Of a DNA stretch of 64,000 bases, positions 36,451 to 46,546 are shown one piece after another. A program made the position numbers and the translations under genes. Source of the DNA: Trifolium pratense (Eukaryota; Streptophyta; Magnoliopsida; Fabales; Fabaceae); NCBI RefSeq assembly GCF_020283565.1, contig NC_060061.1, positions 806,001 through 870,000 on the forward strand, given 5' to 3'. Numbering within the stretch: position 1 is the stretch's first letter; the number at the start of each line of letters is the position of its first letter. The notes under the pieces were generated by a model, which saw nothing but the letters and a program-made list of their open reading frames with translations, did no database searches and was not told where the DNA came from.

Positions 36451-37384
36451 GTGAAGTCTTAAGCTTGTGTGCTTGAGCATTGTTGAGAAGTCTCTTGCTT
36501 GTGTGCTTGAGCAGGTGTAATCTTGTGTGATTATAGTGAAATCCCTTGGAAGTGCAAGGGGACTGGACTACTCTCGTTTTGTGAGAGGAACCAGTATAAA
36601 TTGCTTGTGTGATCTCTCTCTCTCTTAACTTGTTTATTGTGTTCACTACAAAAAAAATTGTCTCTTGCGACTTATATGTAGCGGCTGTTCTTTGGAACCG
36701 TCGCCGCTATCATATCTTCAAGATAGTTTGTGGCCGTTCAATCCTAAACCGTCGTGATTTTTTCTAATTTCCGCGCGACTTGACACACTCACATCACTCT
36801 CTTTTTCTCTCCAGGATTTCAATTTTTTTTCTCAAACCCTTTCTTCTTCACATATTCGTTCAAAATCGATTCCTTCAATCGCTTTGTTCTTCACATATTT
36901 TTTTTCACAAACCTTCGTTCTTCACAGATTTGTTCAATCCCTCGCAGATTTTCATCGATTCCTTCAACTAACCCACAAAATCCGTATCAAGCTCACCGAT
37001 TCCTTCTTGTTCGATCAAACTCAAGCTCAAAATCAAACTCGAACTCGATCAATTGTCTTCAACCTCACTTTCAATCGGCTTCAAGCTTGTTCAACCTTCT
37101 CCTCAAATTCATTCAACTTAAGCTTCAATCTTCACAATCCAGGTTCATTCAATTAAATTTGCTAATTAGGTTCACTTAATTTAGTATGATTTTGAAATTT
37201 GGTAATTAGGTTTTTGACATTTCAATGTTTGTTCACATATTCAGCTTCTGCTAGTATTTTAGTGATTGTCAATAAATGCATTCTTTAGAGTCTGTATTTT
37301 TGTTCACCTAGTGAGCATATATGTTAGTTATTGTTAAAAATTTCAATCTAGTGATGCAACGGAACAGTAGACAACATCTCAGTA

Positions 37385-37510
37385 CACTACAAGAAAAACT
37401 TTGATTTGTGACAAATGCTTAGTGGTGGTTCCTATCAACCGTTGTCGCTAGTTTTCATTTTTGAGGATTGCGGCCATTACCTTTAAACGGTCGTGACTTA
37501 GCCAATAGTA
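37385..37510 (+). repeat. internal second CACTA-like 5' terminus
   Basis: CACTACAAGAAAAACTTTG at 37385 is followed by GGTGGTTCC, CCGTTGTCGC and AAACGGTCGTGAC motifs, mirroring the outer terminus. No separate right terminus was found inside, so this is either a relic of a nested element or an internal duplication. Confidence 0.6.
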
Positions 37511-38775
37511 GCTTGGGCCTTGTGGCAGTGATTTTTAGTTATTGTTTTGTTGAATGTCATGGTTCTAACTTCTAAAGATCATAACACCATGTACCTTAAA
37601 TTTGTGTAGGGTTATCTCAATTTGATAACACAAGCATTGGAAGTAGTTGGTTGTCGGATGGAGGTGACACTACAAAAAAAGTGTGGATGTACCTTAAAGT
37701 GCTTTCAAAGCTTGGTTCAAGCTCCATAACTAAGCTTCATCATAAAGTTGGATCTCAAGGCGCATCTAAGCCAACAAACATGCCACCTACTCTTGTTATG
37801 ACAAGACTCATTTTGATTATGGTGTGAAGACTCACTTGATATTCATACAATTGATATTCTGTAAGTCAATTTCATTATGTGATAGGACAAATCAAGGTAC
37901 ACACTGAAATTGATCTTTTCCACATAATCATTTCTTTATGTGACGATATCTTTTTTTATGCTATAGGACTTGGACAATGGAAATCAAACAGAAGAAGAAT
38001 TGCATGCTAGAAAAGTATTTCAAAATTACTAAATTTACTCTTTAAGAACTTATATTAGTATATGTGTAAATGATTCATAACTGTGTGTTGAGCTCAAGTA
38101 ATTATGTTTCCAGGATGATATCTCAACATCAATTATATATATTTTAACTTTGAGAATCTTTGAAAAGGTTGTACTTGAGCTTGTTCCAAGGGACTATGAT
38201 ATGGATACAACATCTCCTTTACAAAAGTTAGATATTGTCAACATGGTTTCGATGATTTTCTTTTAACCAAATAATCATAGATTCTCTAATTTGATCATGG
38301 ATTCTATTTCAGCTTCAGAACAGGGCATAGAGAACAATGTAAACAATAAGCAGTTTATTCCAAGAAATGACATTCAAACTTCTGATGTTGTTTTTGCAAT
38401 CAACGCTGATGCTGTCATGGTCCAAGATGCCATTAGTGAGAAGGTTAGATGAATGGCAATTGGCCGTGGCTTCATGGAGTAGCTATGTGTATGAATGTGT
38501 ATGGTTCATGTTAAAGTTAGAACATCAACTAGTTCAAGAAAGTGATGATGATCATCTTCACAACAACTCCCACTTTTGGATTCAAAAATGGTTTCATGAG
38601 CTACAATGTTGCAAGTAGACAACCTAATAGAGGTTAGATCTTTGGTTACATGTCAGATTTTTGTTTATAAGGTCCTGTTGTTGATTTTTGTTTATAGAGA
38701 AATTTAATGAGGCATGCCACAATAGTTATACCATGGAACTACTGTTGTGATCTAAGGAAATTTGATGTTTGATTT

Positions 38776-39211
38776 GTGTTTTATTTGATTTATGTGGTCA
38801 TTGGAGAACCAGTCTGTCTTGTGGGCAATTCAATAGAAGGATATGTTTCATTATGTTTTCCAGCATGCTACCATCATTTAGTGAAAGGTGTCACATCACA
38901 TTGCTTAGTTGCAATGCAATGTTGTGCCTTCATTCTAAATACAAAGAGACTTGCAGAAATCATGTAACTATCTAGCCTCTTTTTAATTTATTTTTGTCTT
39001 TTTGTACTTCCATCTTTTTCTGTTCACTTATGTAAGACTAAGCTAAGGATTTACAGGGTTTTTTGTTTTAGACGTGGAGAGCAAACAATGTACCAATCTT
39101 CCTTGTTATAGATAAGAAAATATATGGTCAAATCCAGTTTTAAAGTCAGGTAGTTGAAGCTCTATATTATCGAATCAACCCTCCTGGTCATTGTCCTCAT
39201 GAAGAAGTAGT
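38776..39211 (+). pseudogene. alpha/beta-hydrolase gene fragment carried in the CACTA element
   Basis: About 38797-38892 reads VVIGEPVCLVGNSIEGYVSL, a nucleophile-elbow region (usual form GNSIGGY; here the fifth residue is Glu). Near 39175-39211 PPGHCPHEEV matches the loop with the catalytic His (GHCPHDE) in plant hydrolases fused to photolyase-like proteins. The blocks are separated by intron-like DNA, in the right order, with most of the fold missing. It looks like a host gene fragment picked up by the transposon. The name rests on remembered motifs. Confidence 0.55.
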
Positions 39212-40472
39212 CGGGTATCCAATTCCTCACTATTTAGTTTGAAACTGTTCTGTCTGCCATAATATTACGTGCACTTGTAGGTGTTCTTAGCTTTGTTTGG
39301 CTAATTTAACTTTAAATATGTGTGTTTTTGTTGGAATTGGGGGGTGTTTTTATGATTTGTTCATTTTTCTGCCTTTAGGTATCAATCATAGGAAAAAGGA
39401 TATTCTGTTTTTAATTTGTATGAATAAGTTGATATAGTTGATCATAATATAAGTAGTCAGTCTTTTTCAAAAAAAAAATATAAGTAGTCAGTCAAGCTTG
39501 TTTCTTGTATTTGCATGTCCTTGTTTCTTGTATGCATGTTTCTTGTATATGCATGTTCTGGTATGCATGTTCTTGTAGATAAAGAGTTGGTTTCAGACTA
39601 AGCTCCAAGACTCACCACAAGTCCTTAAAAATGAATTGGTTTCTCCACAAGGCCCTCAATGTAAGGAAGGTGAGATTTCTTGCTTAGGATAGTTTCCTCA
39701 TATAAGAATTACATAGTTGTTGGCTTGTTTCTTAGCTCTAAGATGGTTGTTTTATTTTAAAAATAAATGTGCAGGTTTGTTTGATCCAGAAATAAAGAAA
39801 ATGAAGATCAAGAACTGCTATATCCCTGTGTTAGAAAATTTGGGTTGTATAATTTTTTTTAATTAGATATAGTTTATATTTAATTAGACTTTTGTGTTGA
39901 ACTTTGGTTGTATAATTTTAATTAGTATGTTTAAGCATTATTTTAATTAAAGTTATGCTTTTGTTGATGATTACTGTAATGGATTTTTATCAATTAATTT
40001 AGTAGTTATCAGTATGAAATAAGATCAATTAAAACAGGAAAAGCTATAAGCTAACCAAAAAATCCCAATTTATTTTTTAAAAAAAGAAGGGATTGCGACG
40101 GTTTTAAACCGTCGCAAAACGATGAAATGCATTCCTTTCATATTTTCCATTTCCCGACGGTTTATATGATTCCGCGACGGTTTATAACTGACGCTAAACT
40201 GATTACGACGGTTTGTGTGGCAGTTCATAAAACCGTCGCTATATTGTGCTGACGACGCTAGGATCCGCGACCTTTGCTCAATCGTCGCTATATGCTGTTG
40301 CGACGGTTTAGAACCGCCGCAAAACCCCTCAAAAACCGTCGCTAAAAGCCAAATTTCTTGTAGTGGTTATTTATCCGCTGCCGTTGTAGTTAAGTTAAGA
40401 ACTTGAAAAAGTTTTAAACTTGACTAAAACACAATTCAACCCCCCCCCTTCTTGTGTTTTCACACCTTCAAT

Positions 40473-40485
40473 TGGTATCTAGAGC
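40473..40485 (+). other. degraded primer binding site of element 1
   Basis: TGGTATCTAGAGC stands 2 bp after the LTR; the functional form in elements 2 and 3 is TGGTATCAGAGC (complementary to initiator Met-tRNA). A base insertion disrupts it. Confidence 0.8.
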
Positions 40486-40540
40486 TCTGGTCTGTTACTT
40501 TCACTTAACAGTGAGACAGTAAAGATCTTGTGAGAACACT

Positions 40541-42937
40541 ATGTCTGGAGGAGACGATAGTAGCACTAGAAACACCGGTGAAGCCGGTGAGGCCAGTGGT
40601 GCTGGTGGTGGTCCTAGAAATGCTTTTGGTTTTGACTACTTAAGTAATGAATCACATGAACATAGTGGCAATAGGAAAGCCCCTATATTCAATGGTGATG
40701 CATCATTATTTGAGTGGTGGAAGGAAAGACTGTATAGCAATATTACTGCTATTGATCATGAGTTGTGGGATTTGGTTGAGCTGGGAGTAACTTTTGAAAA
40801 CTTAAATGAACATGGAAGGTTGTCCATTGAGCATAGAAAGTTACTCACACCAGCTAACTTAAAAACCTACACTAAGCATCATAGAGTAAAGGACATTGTT
40901 GTTGGTGCTATTAGACATGAGGATTATGTCAGAATAGAGAACAAGTCTACTGCTAAATCTATCTTTGATTCTATGTGTGCTACCTATGATGGTAATGAAA
41001 AGGTTCAAGAGGCTAAAGCTAGTCTTTTGATAAGGCAATATGAACTATTCACTATGCAACAAGATGAAAACATTGAGACTATGTTTACAAGGTTTCAAAT
41101 CCTTGTATCTGGTCTTAAAGCTCTTAAGAGAAGTTATTCCACCTATGACCATGTTCAGAAAATTCTGAGAAGTCTTCCTATTGCTTGGAGACCCAAGGTC
41201 ACTGCAATAGAGGAAGCTCAAAATCTCAAGACTCTGAGTCTTGAAGCTCTGATAAGCAATCTCAGAAGCCATGAGATGGTTCTGGATGCTGACTCAGAAA
41301 CTAAGAAGAAGTCCAAGTCAGTGGCTTTACAGTCAACTAGGACTACTTCTAAGGCTCTTAAGACTCAGCTTCTTGATATTGAAGAAGAATCTTCTGCTGA
41401 TGGTCAAGAGGATGAGATAAATGAGGATGAGTTTGCTTTATTCACCAAGTTTCAGCAATGGAACAGATTTAACAAAAGAAATTTCAGAGGTAACAGCTCC
41501 AGAAATTTTGTCAGCAAAAAGGATGATCAGAAGAACTGCTTCAACTGTAAGAAGCCAGGACACTTTATTGCTGATTGTCCAGAAATGTCTGCTAAAGACA
41601 AAAGCAAAAGATACAGCTCAAAGAAGCAACAATTCAAGAGTAAATTGAGAAAGAGTCTGATGGCTACCTTTGAAGAGCTATCATCTGAGGAAGAAGTTGA
41701 GGAAGAAGAAGAGGCAAATCTAGCCCTGATGGCTTCAACTGACTCAGATGCAGACTCAGACGATGAATCAGAATCAGATTCAGAAGTAACTGATGAGGTA
41801 TTCTCTGACTGCTCTAAATCTCAACTTATAACTGCACTTAACAAGGTCATTGAGAAACATCTCAGAGTGTTAAGTAAACAAAAAGTTTTACAAGAAAAGC
41901 TTAACACTCTGACTGAACAAGCAGAACATTTTCAAGGTCTATATCAAGAAACTCTGAATAGAGTAAATGACTTTGAAAAGGGTTGTGCTGTTTGTCACAA
42001 ACCTATTGATGAGCAGGAAATAGCTCTTCAACAGTTTGTGCATCTCAACCTTGGGAAGAGCAAAGCTGCTAATAGAATTTATAATGTTTTGAGACATAGA
42101 GGAGAAGGACTCGGCTATGAATATGGTAGAACATATTCAAAGCTGAAGACCTTTGCCAAAAAAGTTGGAAAATCTTGGGTTTATTATGTTGTTCCACCAA
42201 GTGAAGAGGGAAAGAATCCTGGTATTGTTGAAAATGACAATGATGATCTGAGTGATTTAGAAGCTGGCAGCTCAGAGGAACCTAGTTCCTCAGGATCTGG
42301 AAAGAAAAGTTCAGAAGATAGAAGTTGTTCAGAACCTGAGAACATCAGTTCAGAAGTTCTGAATGCTTCAACATCTGAGACTTCAAATTCTGGATCCAAA
42401 GGAACTTCAGTACCTGAAGTTAGTCAACCTAAAAGATCAGAAGTTTTTAAAAGAAAAAATTCTAGATCTCAGATGAAGTACAGGACTCAGATTATTTATG
42501 ATTCTAGAGTCAGTAGATATAATCAATCAGAACATGGGATTGATGATAAATACAAACCCTGGAATCATAAACAATCCAAATCCTGGAACAATAACAGATT
42601 TCAAACAAAGAAAAGATTTCAAAAAGGTTATTATTCCAAACCAAGATCTTTCTCTAACACTAAACAACATAGTAAGCATTTGTGGACTAACAAGCGTGGA
42701 CCTAGAAGATGGGTACCAAAAGCTGAAATAATGTATCATTCAGATTTACCAACTAGGAAAGGATATGTCCTACCTAAAGTATGGAAACAAGTCCTATGCA
42801 AAGGAAGAAGGGCTTATGTCCTAGACAAATGGTTGACAAGTTCTCAAGTTAACAATCAGAACTTGAAAAATGAAGAGGAAGAATACTGGGATGACTTTAT
42901 CATTAACCTTGATGAAGAGTTCTATCGCAATGATTAA
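40541..42937 (+). CDS. gag: Gag, element 1
   Basis: 798 residues. N-terminal UBN2/gag-like half ([12 protein letters not shown], then a [23 protein letters not shown] stretch), CCHC zinc knuckle at C333, C336, H341, C346, an acidic patch (about 380-425), a predicted coiled coil (about 430-480, [17 protein letters not shown]), then a CHKP motif and a Ser-rich, finally Arg/Lys-rich tail. It forms virus-like particles and binds RNA by family analogy. The long C-terminal part after the knuckle is a Sirevirus trait. Start at the ATG just after LTR and PBS. The frame is intact. Confidence 0.9.
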   Translation: MSGGDDSSTRNTGEAGEASGAGGGPRNAFGFDYLSNESHEHSGNRKAPIFNGDASLFEWWKERLYSNITAIDHELWDLVELGVTFENLNEHGRLSIEHRKLLTPANLKTYTKHHRVKDIVVGAIRHEDYVRIENKSTAKSIFDSMCATYDGNEKVQEAKASLLIRQYELFTMQQDENIETMFTRFQILVSGLKALKRSYSTYDHVQKILRSLPIAWRPKVTAIEEAQNLKTLSLEALISNLRSHEMVLDADSETKKKSKSVALQSTRTTSKALKTQLLDIEEESSADGQEDEINEDEFALFTKFQQWNRFNKRNFRGNSSRNFVSKKDDQKNCFNCKKPGHFIADCPEMSAKDKSKRYSSKKQQFKSKLRKSLMATFEELSSEEEVEEEEEANLALMASTDSDADSDDESESDSEVTDEVFSDCSKSQLITALNKVIEKHLRVLSKQKVLQEKLNTLTEQAEHFQGLYQETLNRVNDFEKGCAVCHKPIDEQEIALQQFVHLNLGKSKAANRIYNVLRHRGEGLGYEYGRTYSKLKTFAKKVGKSWVYYVVPPSEEGKNPGIVENDNDDLSDLEAGSSEEPSSSGSGKKSSEDRSCSEPENISSEVLNASTSETSNSGSKGTSVPEVSQPKRSEVFKRKNSRSQMKYRTQIIYDSRVSRYNQSEHGIDDKYKPWNHKQSKSWNNNRFQTKKRFQKGYYSKPRSFSNTKQHSKHLWTNKRGPRRWVPKAEIMYHSDLPTRKGYVLPKVWKQVLCKGRRAYVLDKWLTSSQVNNQNLKNEEEEYWDDFIINLDEEFYRND

Positions 42938-45900
42938 AGTTGTTTCTCATACAGCCTGCCACTCAAAGAAGTATCATGAAACACTCATGGTATCTGGATA
43001 GTGGATGTTCAAGGCATATGACTGGTGACAAACAACTATTTTCTAAGCTGACTATGAAAGAAGGAGGATCTGTTGGCTTTGGAGGCAATCAAAAAGGAAA
43101 GGTAATAGGTACATGTACAGTAGGTAATTCTTCCCTATCTATTAATGATGTTTGGTTAGTGGATGGACTCAAACATAACTTATTGAGCATAAGTCAATTT
43201 TGCGACAATGGTTATGTAGTTGTCTTTAATAAGGAATCATGTACTGTATCTAAACAATCTGATAACTCCATTATATTCAAAGGTCTGAGAAAGAACAATG
43301 TTTATAAAATTAATCTTTCTGATTTGAATGAACAAAAAGTGTTGTGTCTTTTGACCTTGAGTGAAGAAAAATGGATCTGGCATAAGAGGTTAGGCCATGC
43401 TAACTGGAGGTTAATCTCTAAGCTTAGTAAGCTTGACCTTGTCAGAGGTTTACCAAAAATCAAATATCACTCAAACACACTTTGTGGTTCTTGTCAAAAA
43501 GGAAAAATTACAAAATCTTCTTTTAAACCTAAAAACATTGTTTCTACCTCAAGACCATTGGAACTTCTTCACATTGATCTTTTTGGGCCAGTTCACACTG
43601 CCTCTATCAATGGAAAGAAGTATGGATTAGTAATTGTTGATGATTACAGTAGATGGACTTGGGTAAAATTCTTAAGAACAAAAGATGAAGCTTATGATGA
43701 GTTTAGCATCTTCTGCAAACAAATTCAAAATGAAAAAGGCTACACTATTTTAAAAGTTAGAAGTGATCATGGTGGAGAATTTGAAAATGAACCTTTTGAA
43801 AACTTTTGTGAAAAATATGGCATCTTGCATGAATTCTCTTCTCCTAGAACTCCTCAACAAAATGGGGTTGTAGAAAGGAAGAATAGAACTCTGCAAGAAA
43901 TGGCCAGAACCATGATGCATGAAACAAATGTAGCAAAGTTTTTATGGGCAGAAGCTGTAAACACAGCATGTTATGTTCAAAATAGAATTTATATCAGATC
44001 TAAGTTGAACAAAACTGCTTATGAATTGTTCAAAGGAAGAAAACCTGATATTTCTTATTTTCATCAGTTTGGATGTACGTGTTACATCTTAAATAACAAA
44101 GTCCATCTAAAGAAATTTGATGCTAGAGGTTATAAGGGTATTTTTATAGGATACTCTGAACGCTCAAAAGCATACAGACTGTATATTTCTGAAACACATA
44201 CTGTGGAAGAAAGTATGCATGTCAAATTTGATGACAAAGAGCCTGACCAAGTGTCAGAGCTTGTGGAAGGTTTGTCTAGATTTCAGGTATCAGAGGATCA
44301 ATATTCAGATATTCCAAACTACTCAGAACATCCATTCTCTGAAGAACCTCTGAACATAACAGTTCCTACAGACTCTGAACAACAAAGAACTGAAGCAACT
44401 GCTGAACCTGCTGTTGATGAGTCTGAAGATGATGAGCCCCCAAGAAATACCTTCAAATACAAATCATCACATCCAGAGGAACTGATCTTAGGCAACAAGG
44501 ATAGTCCAAGAAAGACAAGATCTCAACTGAGAAATGAGGAATCTTTAGTTGGTCTTATCTCAATGATGGAACCTTCAAAGATTGATGAAGCTCTGAAGGA
44601 TGATGCTTGGATTGTAGCAATGCAAGAAGAGCTGAATCAATTTCAAAGGAATGATGTATGGACTTTAGTGCCCAAACCTTCACACAAGAACATTATTGGA
44701 ACAAAATGGGTATTCAGAAACAAGTTGAATGAACAAGGTGAAGTGGTAAGAAACAAGGCTAGATTGGTTGCACAAGGTTATAGTCAACAAGAGGGGATTG
44801 ACTATACTGAAACCTTTGCACCAGTTGCTAGACTTGAAGCAATCAGGTTACTTCTATCTTATGCTGTTAATCATGGAATAACTTTGTATCAAATGGATGT
44901 TAAAAGTGCCTTCTTAAATGGTTTTATTTCTGAAGAAGTGTATGTTAAGCAACCTCCTGGTTTTGAAGATGTCTCAAACCCAGAACATGTTTTTAAATTG
45001 AAGAAATCACTGTATGGTCTGAAACAAGCTCCAAGAGCTTGGTACGATAGACTCAGTAATTTCCTTCTTGAAAAGGGATTTGAGAAAGGAAAAGTTGACT
45101 GCACACTCTTTAGAAAAACAACCAAAGAAGACATTTTAATCATTCAAATTTATGTTGATGATATTATCTTTGGTTCAACTAATGCTTCTTTGTGCAAGAA
45201 TTTTTCTAAGATAATGCAGGATGAATTTGAAATGAGCATGATGGGAGAATTGAAATTCTTTCTTGGAATTCAAATCAATCAGAAGAAGGAAGGAACTTAT
45301 GTTCATCAATCAAAATATACCAAGGAACTTCTGAAGAAGTTCAATCTAGATGACTGCAAGATAATGAACACTCCTATGCATTCAACTACCAACATGAGCA
45401 AGTCAGATGATGAAGGAAAAGTAGATCAAAAGGTCTACAGAGGTATGATTGGTTCCTTACTCTATCTGACAGCCTCTAGACCAGATATTTTATTCAGTGT
45501 TTGCTTATGTGCAAGATTCCAGTCAGATCCTAGAGAATCTCATCTTACTGCTGTAAAGAGAATCTTTAGGTATCTGAAAGGAACAACTAATCTTGGACTT
45601 CTCTATAAGAAATCCAATGATTATGTGCTAAATGGATTCTGTGATGCTGACTATGCTGGAGATAAAATTGAAAGAAAATCCACAAGTGGCAATTGTCAAT
45701 TTGTTGGTGAAAACCTTATCTCTTGGGCTAGTAAGAGACAAACTACTATAGCTTTGTCTACAGCAGAAGCAGAATACATTTCAGCAGCTAAGTGTTGTAC
45801 ACAACTACTCTGGTTAAAATATCAGTTAGAAGATTATCAGGTAAGCAGTAACAATATTCCTTTATATTGTGACAATACTGCAGCCATTCATTTATCTAAA

Positions 45901-46098
45901 AATCCTATCCTACACTCTAGAGCCAAACATATTGAAATCAAACACCATTTTATCAGAGATTATGTTCAGAGAGGCATTATAGATATTAAGTTTGTTGATG
46001 CTGAAAATCAATGGGCTGACATATTTACTAAAGCCTTACCTGTTGAAAGATTTGATTTTATAAAGAAACATCTGAACATGTTTTCAATCTCTGAATGA
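42934..46098 (+). CDS. pol: Pol polyprotein, element 1
   Basis: Frame is -1 relative to gag; it opens at 42934 inside the gag stop region, and the first ATG is at 42976. Counting from 42940: protease LDSG at residues 19-22, GAG-pre-integrase WHKRLGH and CGSCQKGK, integrase (DLFGP, SDHGGEF, and E in NGVVERKNR), an acidic linker, RT with VKSAFLNG and YVDD, RNase H with DADYAG, then STAEAEY. It ends FSISE. Open throughout (1052 residues), copia order. Processing by its own protease is inferred from the family. Confidence 0.9.
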   Translation, partial: LKLFLIQPATQRSIMKHSWYLDSGCSRHMTGDKQLFSKLTMKEGGSVGFGGNQKGKVIGTCTVGNSSLSINDVWLVDGLKHNLLSISQFCDNGYVVVFNKESCTVSKQSDNSIIFKGLRKNNVYKINLSDLNEQKVLCLLTLSEEKWIWHKRLGHANWRLISKLSKLDLVRGLPKIKYHSNTLCGSCQKGKITKSSFKPKNIVSTSRPLELLHIDLFGPVHTASINGKKYGLVIVDDYSRWTWVKFLRTKDEAYDEFSIFCKQIQNEKGYTILKVRSDHGGEFENEPFENFCEKYGILHEFSSPRTPQQNGVVERKNRTLQEMARTMMHETNVAKFLWAEAVNTACYVQNRIYIRSKLNKTAYELFKGRKPDISYFHQFGCTCYILNNKVHLKKFDARGYKGIFIGYSERSKAYRLYISETHTVEESMHVKFDDKEPDQVSELVEGLSRFQVSEDQYSDIPNYSEHPFSEEPLNITVPTDSEQQRTEATAEPAVDESEDDEPPRNTFKYKSSHPEELILGNKDSPRKTRSQLRNEESLVGLISMMEPSKIDEALKDDAWIVAMQEELNQFQRNDVWTLVPKPSHKNIIGTKWVFRNKLNEQGEVVRNKARLVAQGYSQQEGIDYTETFAPVARLEAIRLLLSYAVNHGITLYQMDVKSAFLNGFISEEVYVKQPPGFEDVSNPEHVFKLKKSLYGLKQAPRAWYDRLSNFLLEKGFEKGKVDCTLFRKTTKEDILIIQIYVDDIIFGSTNASLCKNFSKIMQDEFEMSMMGELKFFLGIQINQKKEGTYVHQSKYTKELLKKFNLDDCKIMNTPMHSTTNMSKSDDEGKVDQKVYRGMIGSLLYLTASRPDILFSVCLCARFQSDPRESHLTAVKRIFRYLKGTTNLGLLYKKSNDYVLNGFCDADYAGDKIERKSTSGNCQFVGENLISWASKRQTTIALSTAEAEYISAAKCCTQLLWLKYQLEDYQVSSNNIPLYCDNTAAIHLSKNPILHSRAKHIEIKHHFIRDYVQRGIIDIKFVDAENQWADIFTKALPVERFDFIKKHLNMFSISE

Positions 46099-46301
46099 AA
46101 ATTTTTTGGCAATTAAAGTGTAAGAGGTTATGTATATCAGAACTTATGTCTCAGAACCTCTGAAACACAAGCTCTGAAGTACTTAACTCTGATAGAGAAT
46201 TTTAAATATCTCAGAGGCTCTGAACTATTTAAGTGGGAAACGTTTAGTATTCACTGCTGAACAGTTGTCCATTAAAATAGCAGTTACCGAGTAAATTTCT
46301 G

Positions 46302-46424
46302 CACGTGGTCTACGTGTGTCAGGTAGTGGGTGGTTAATGATGATTTTTGGTATTCAACTTTCTGTCAATTAGCGTAACTTCCCAAATTTGCTATTTTCGT
46401 GTTAACTGTGTGCATTTAAATAAA
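46302..46424 (+). promoter_or_regulatory. candidate internal promoter of the third ORF, element 1
   Basis: Tandem ACGT cores: G-box CACGTGG at 46302-46308 and ABRE-like ACGTGTG at 46312-46318. A TATA-like ATTTAAATAAA follows at 46414-46424 and then a CT-rich leader up to the ATG at 46547. Conserved in elements 2 and 3. Promoter activity is inferred. Confidence 0.5.
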
Positions 46425-46546
46425 ACTTACACAATACACTTGCACACTTCTCACTCTCACAACCTACACTTTCATTTTCTCTCTAAACCTCCAACAAACT
46501 TTCTTTCTCTCTCATTAGTTTCCAAACCCTACCCTAATCTCCAACA

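Larger units (their letters stand above)
36644..40365. mobile_element. 3.7-kb CACTA (En/Spm-type) transposon inside an LTR
   Basis: Begins CACTACAAAAAAAATTG and ends AAATTTCTTGTAGTG. It is flanked by the 3-bp duplication GTT at 36641-36643 and 40366-40368, and the LTR continues on either side. Subterminal regions are full of GCGACGGTTT/AACCGTCGC motifs (36665-36760 and 40090-40345), as is usual for transposase binding in CACTA elements. No transposase was recognised, so it looks non-autonomous. The interior carries host-gene-like fragments. Confidence 0.88.
35667..40470 (+). repeat. 5' LTR of element 1, interrupted by CACTA
   Basis: Starts TGTTGGAAC and ends CACACCTTCA, like the LTRs at 49450 and 56570. 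Net length without the transposon is about 1.08 kb, shorter than the other two partly because it has fewer leader hairpin repeats. TATA box TATATATA at 36212-36219. Confidence 0.9.
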
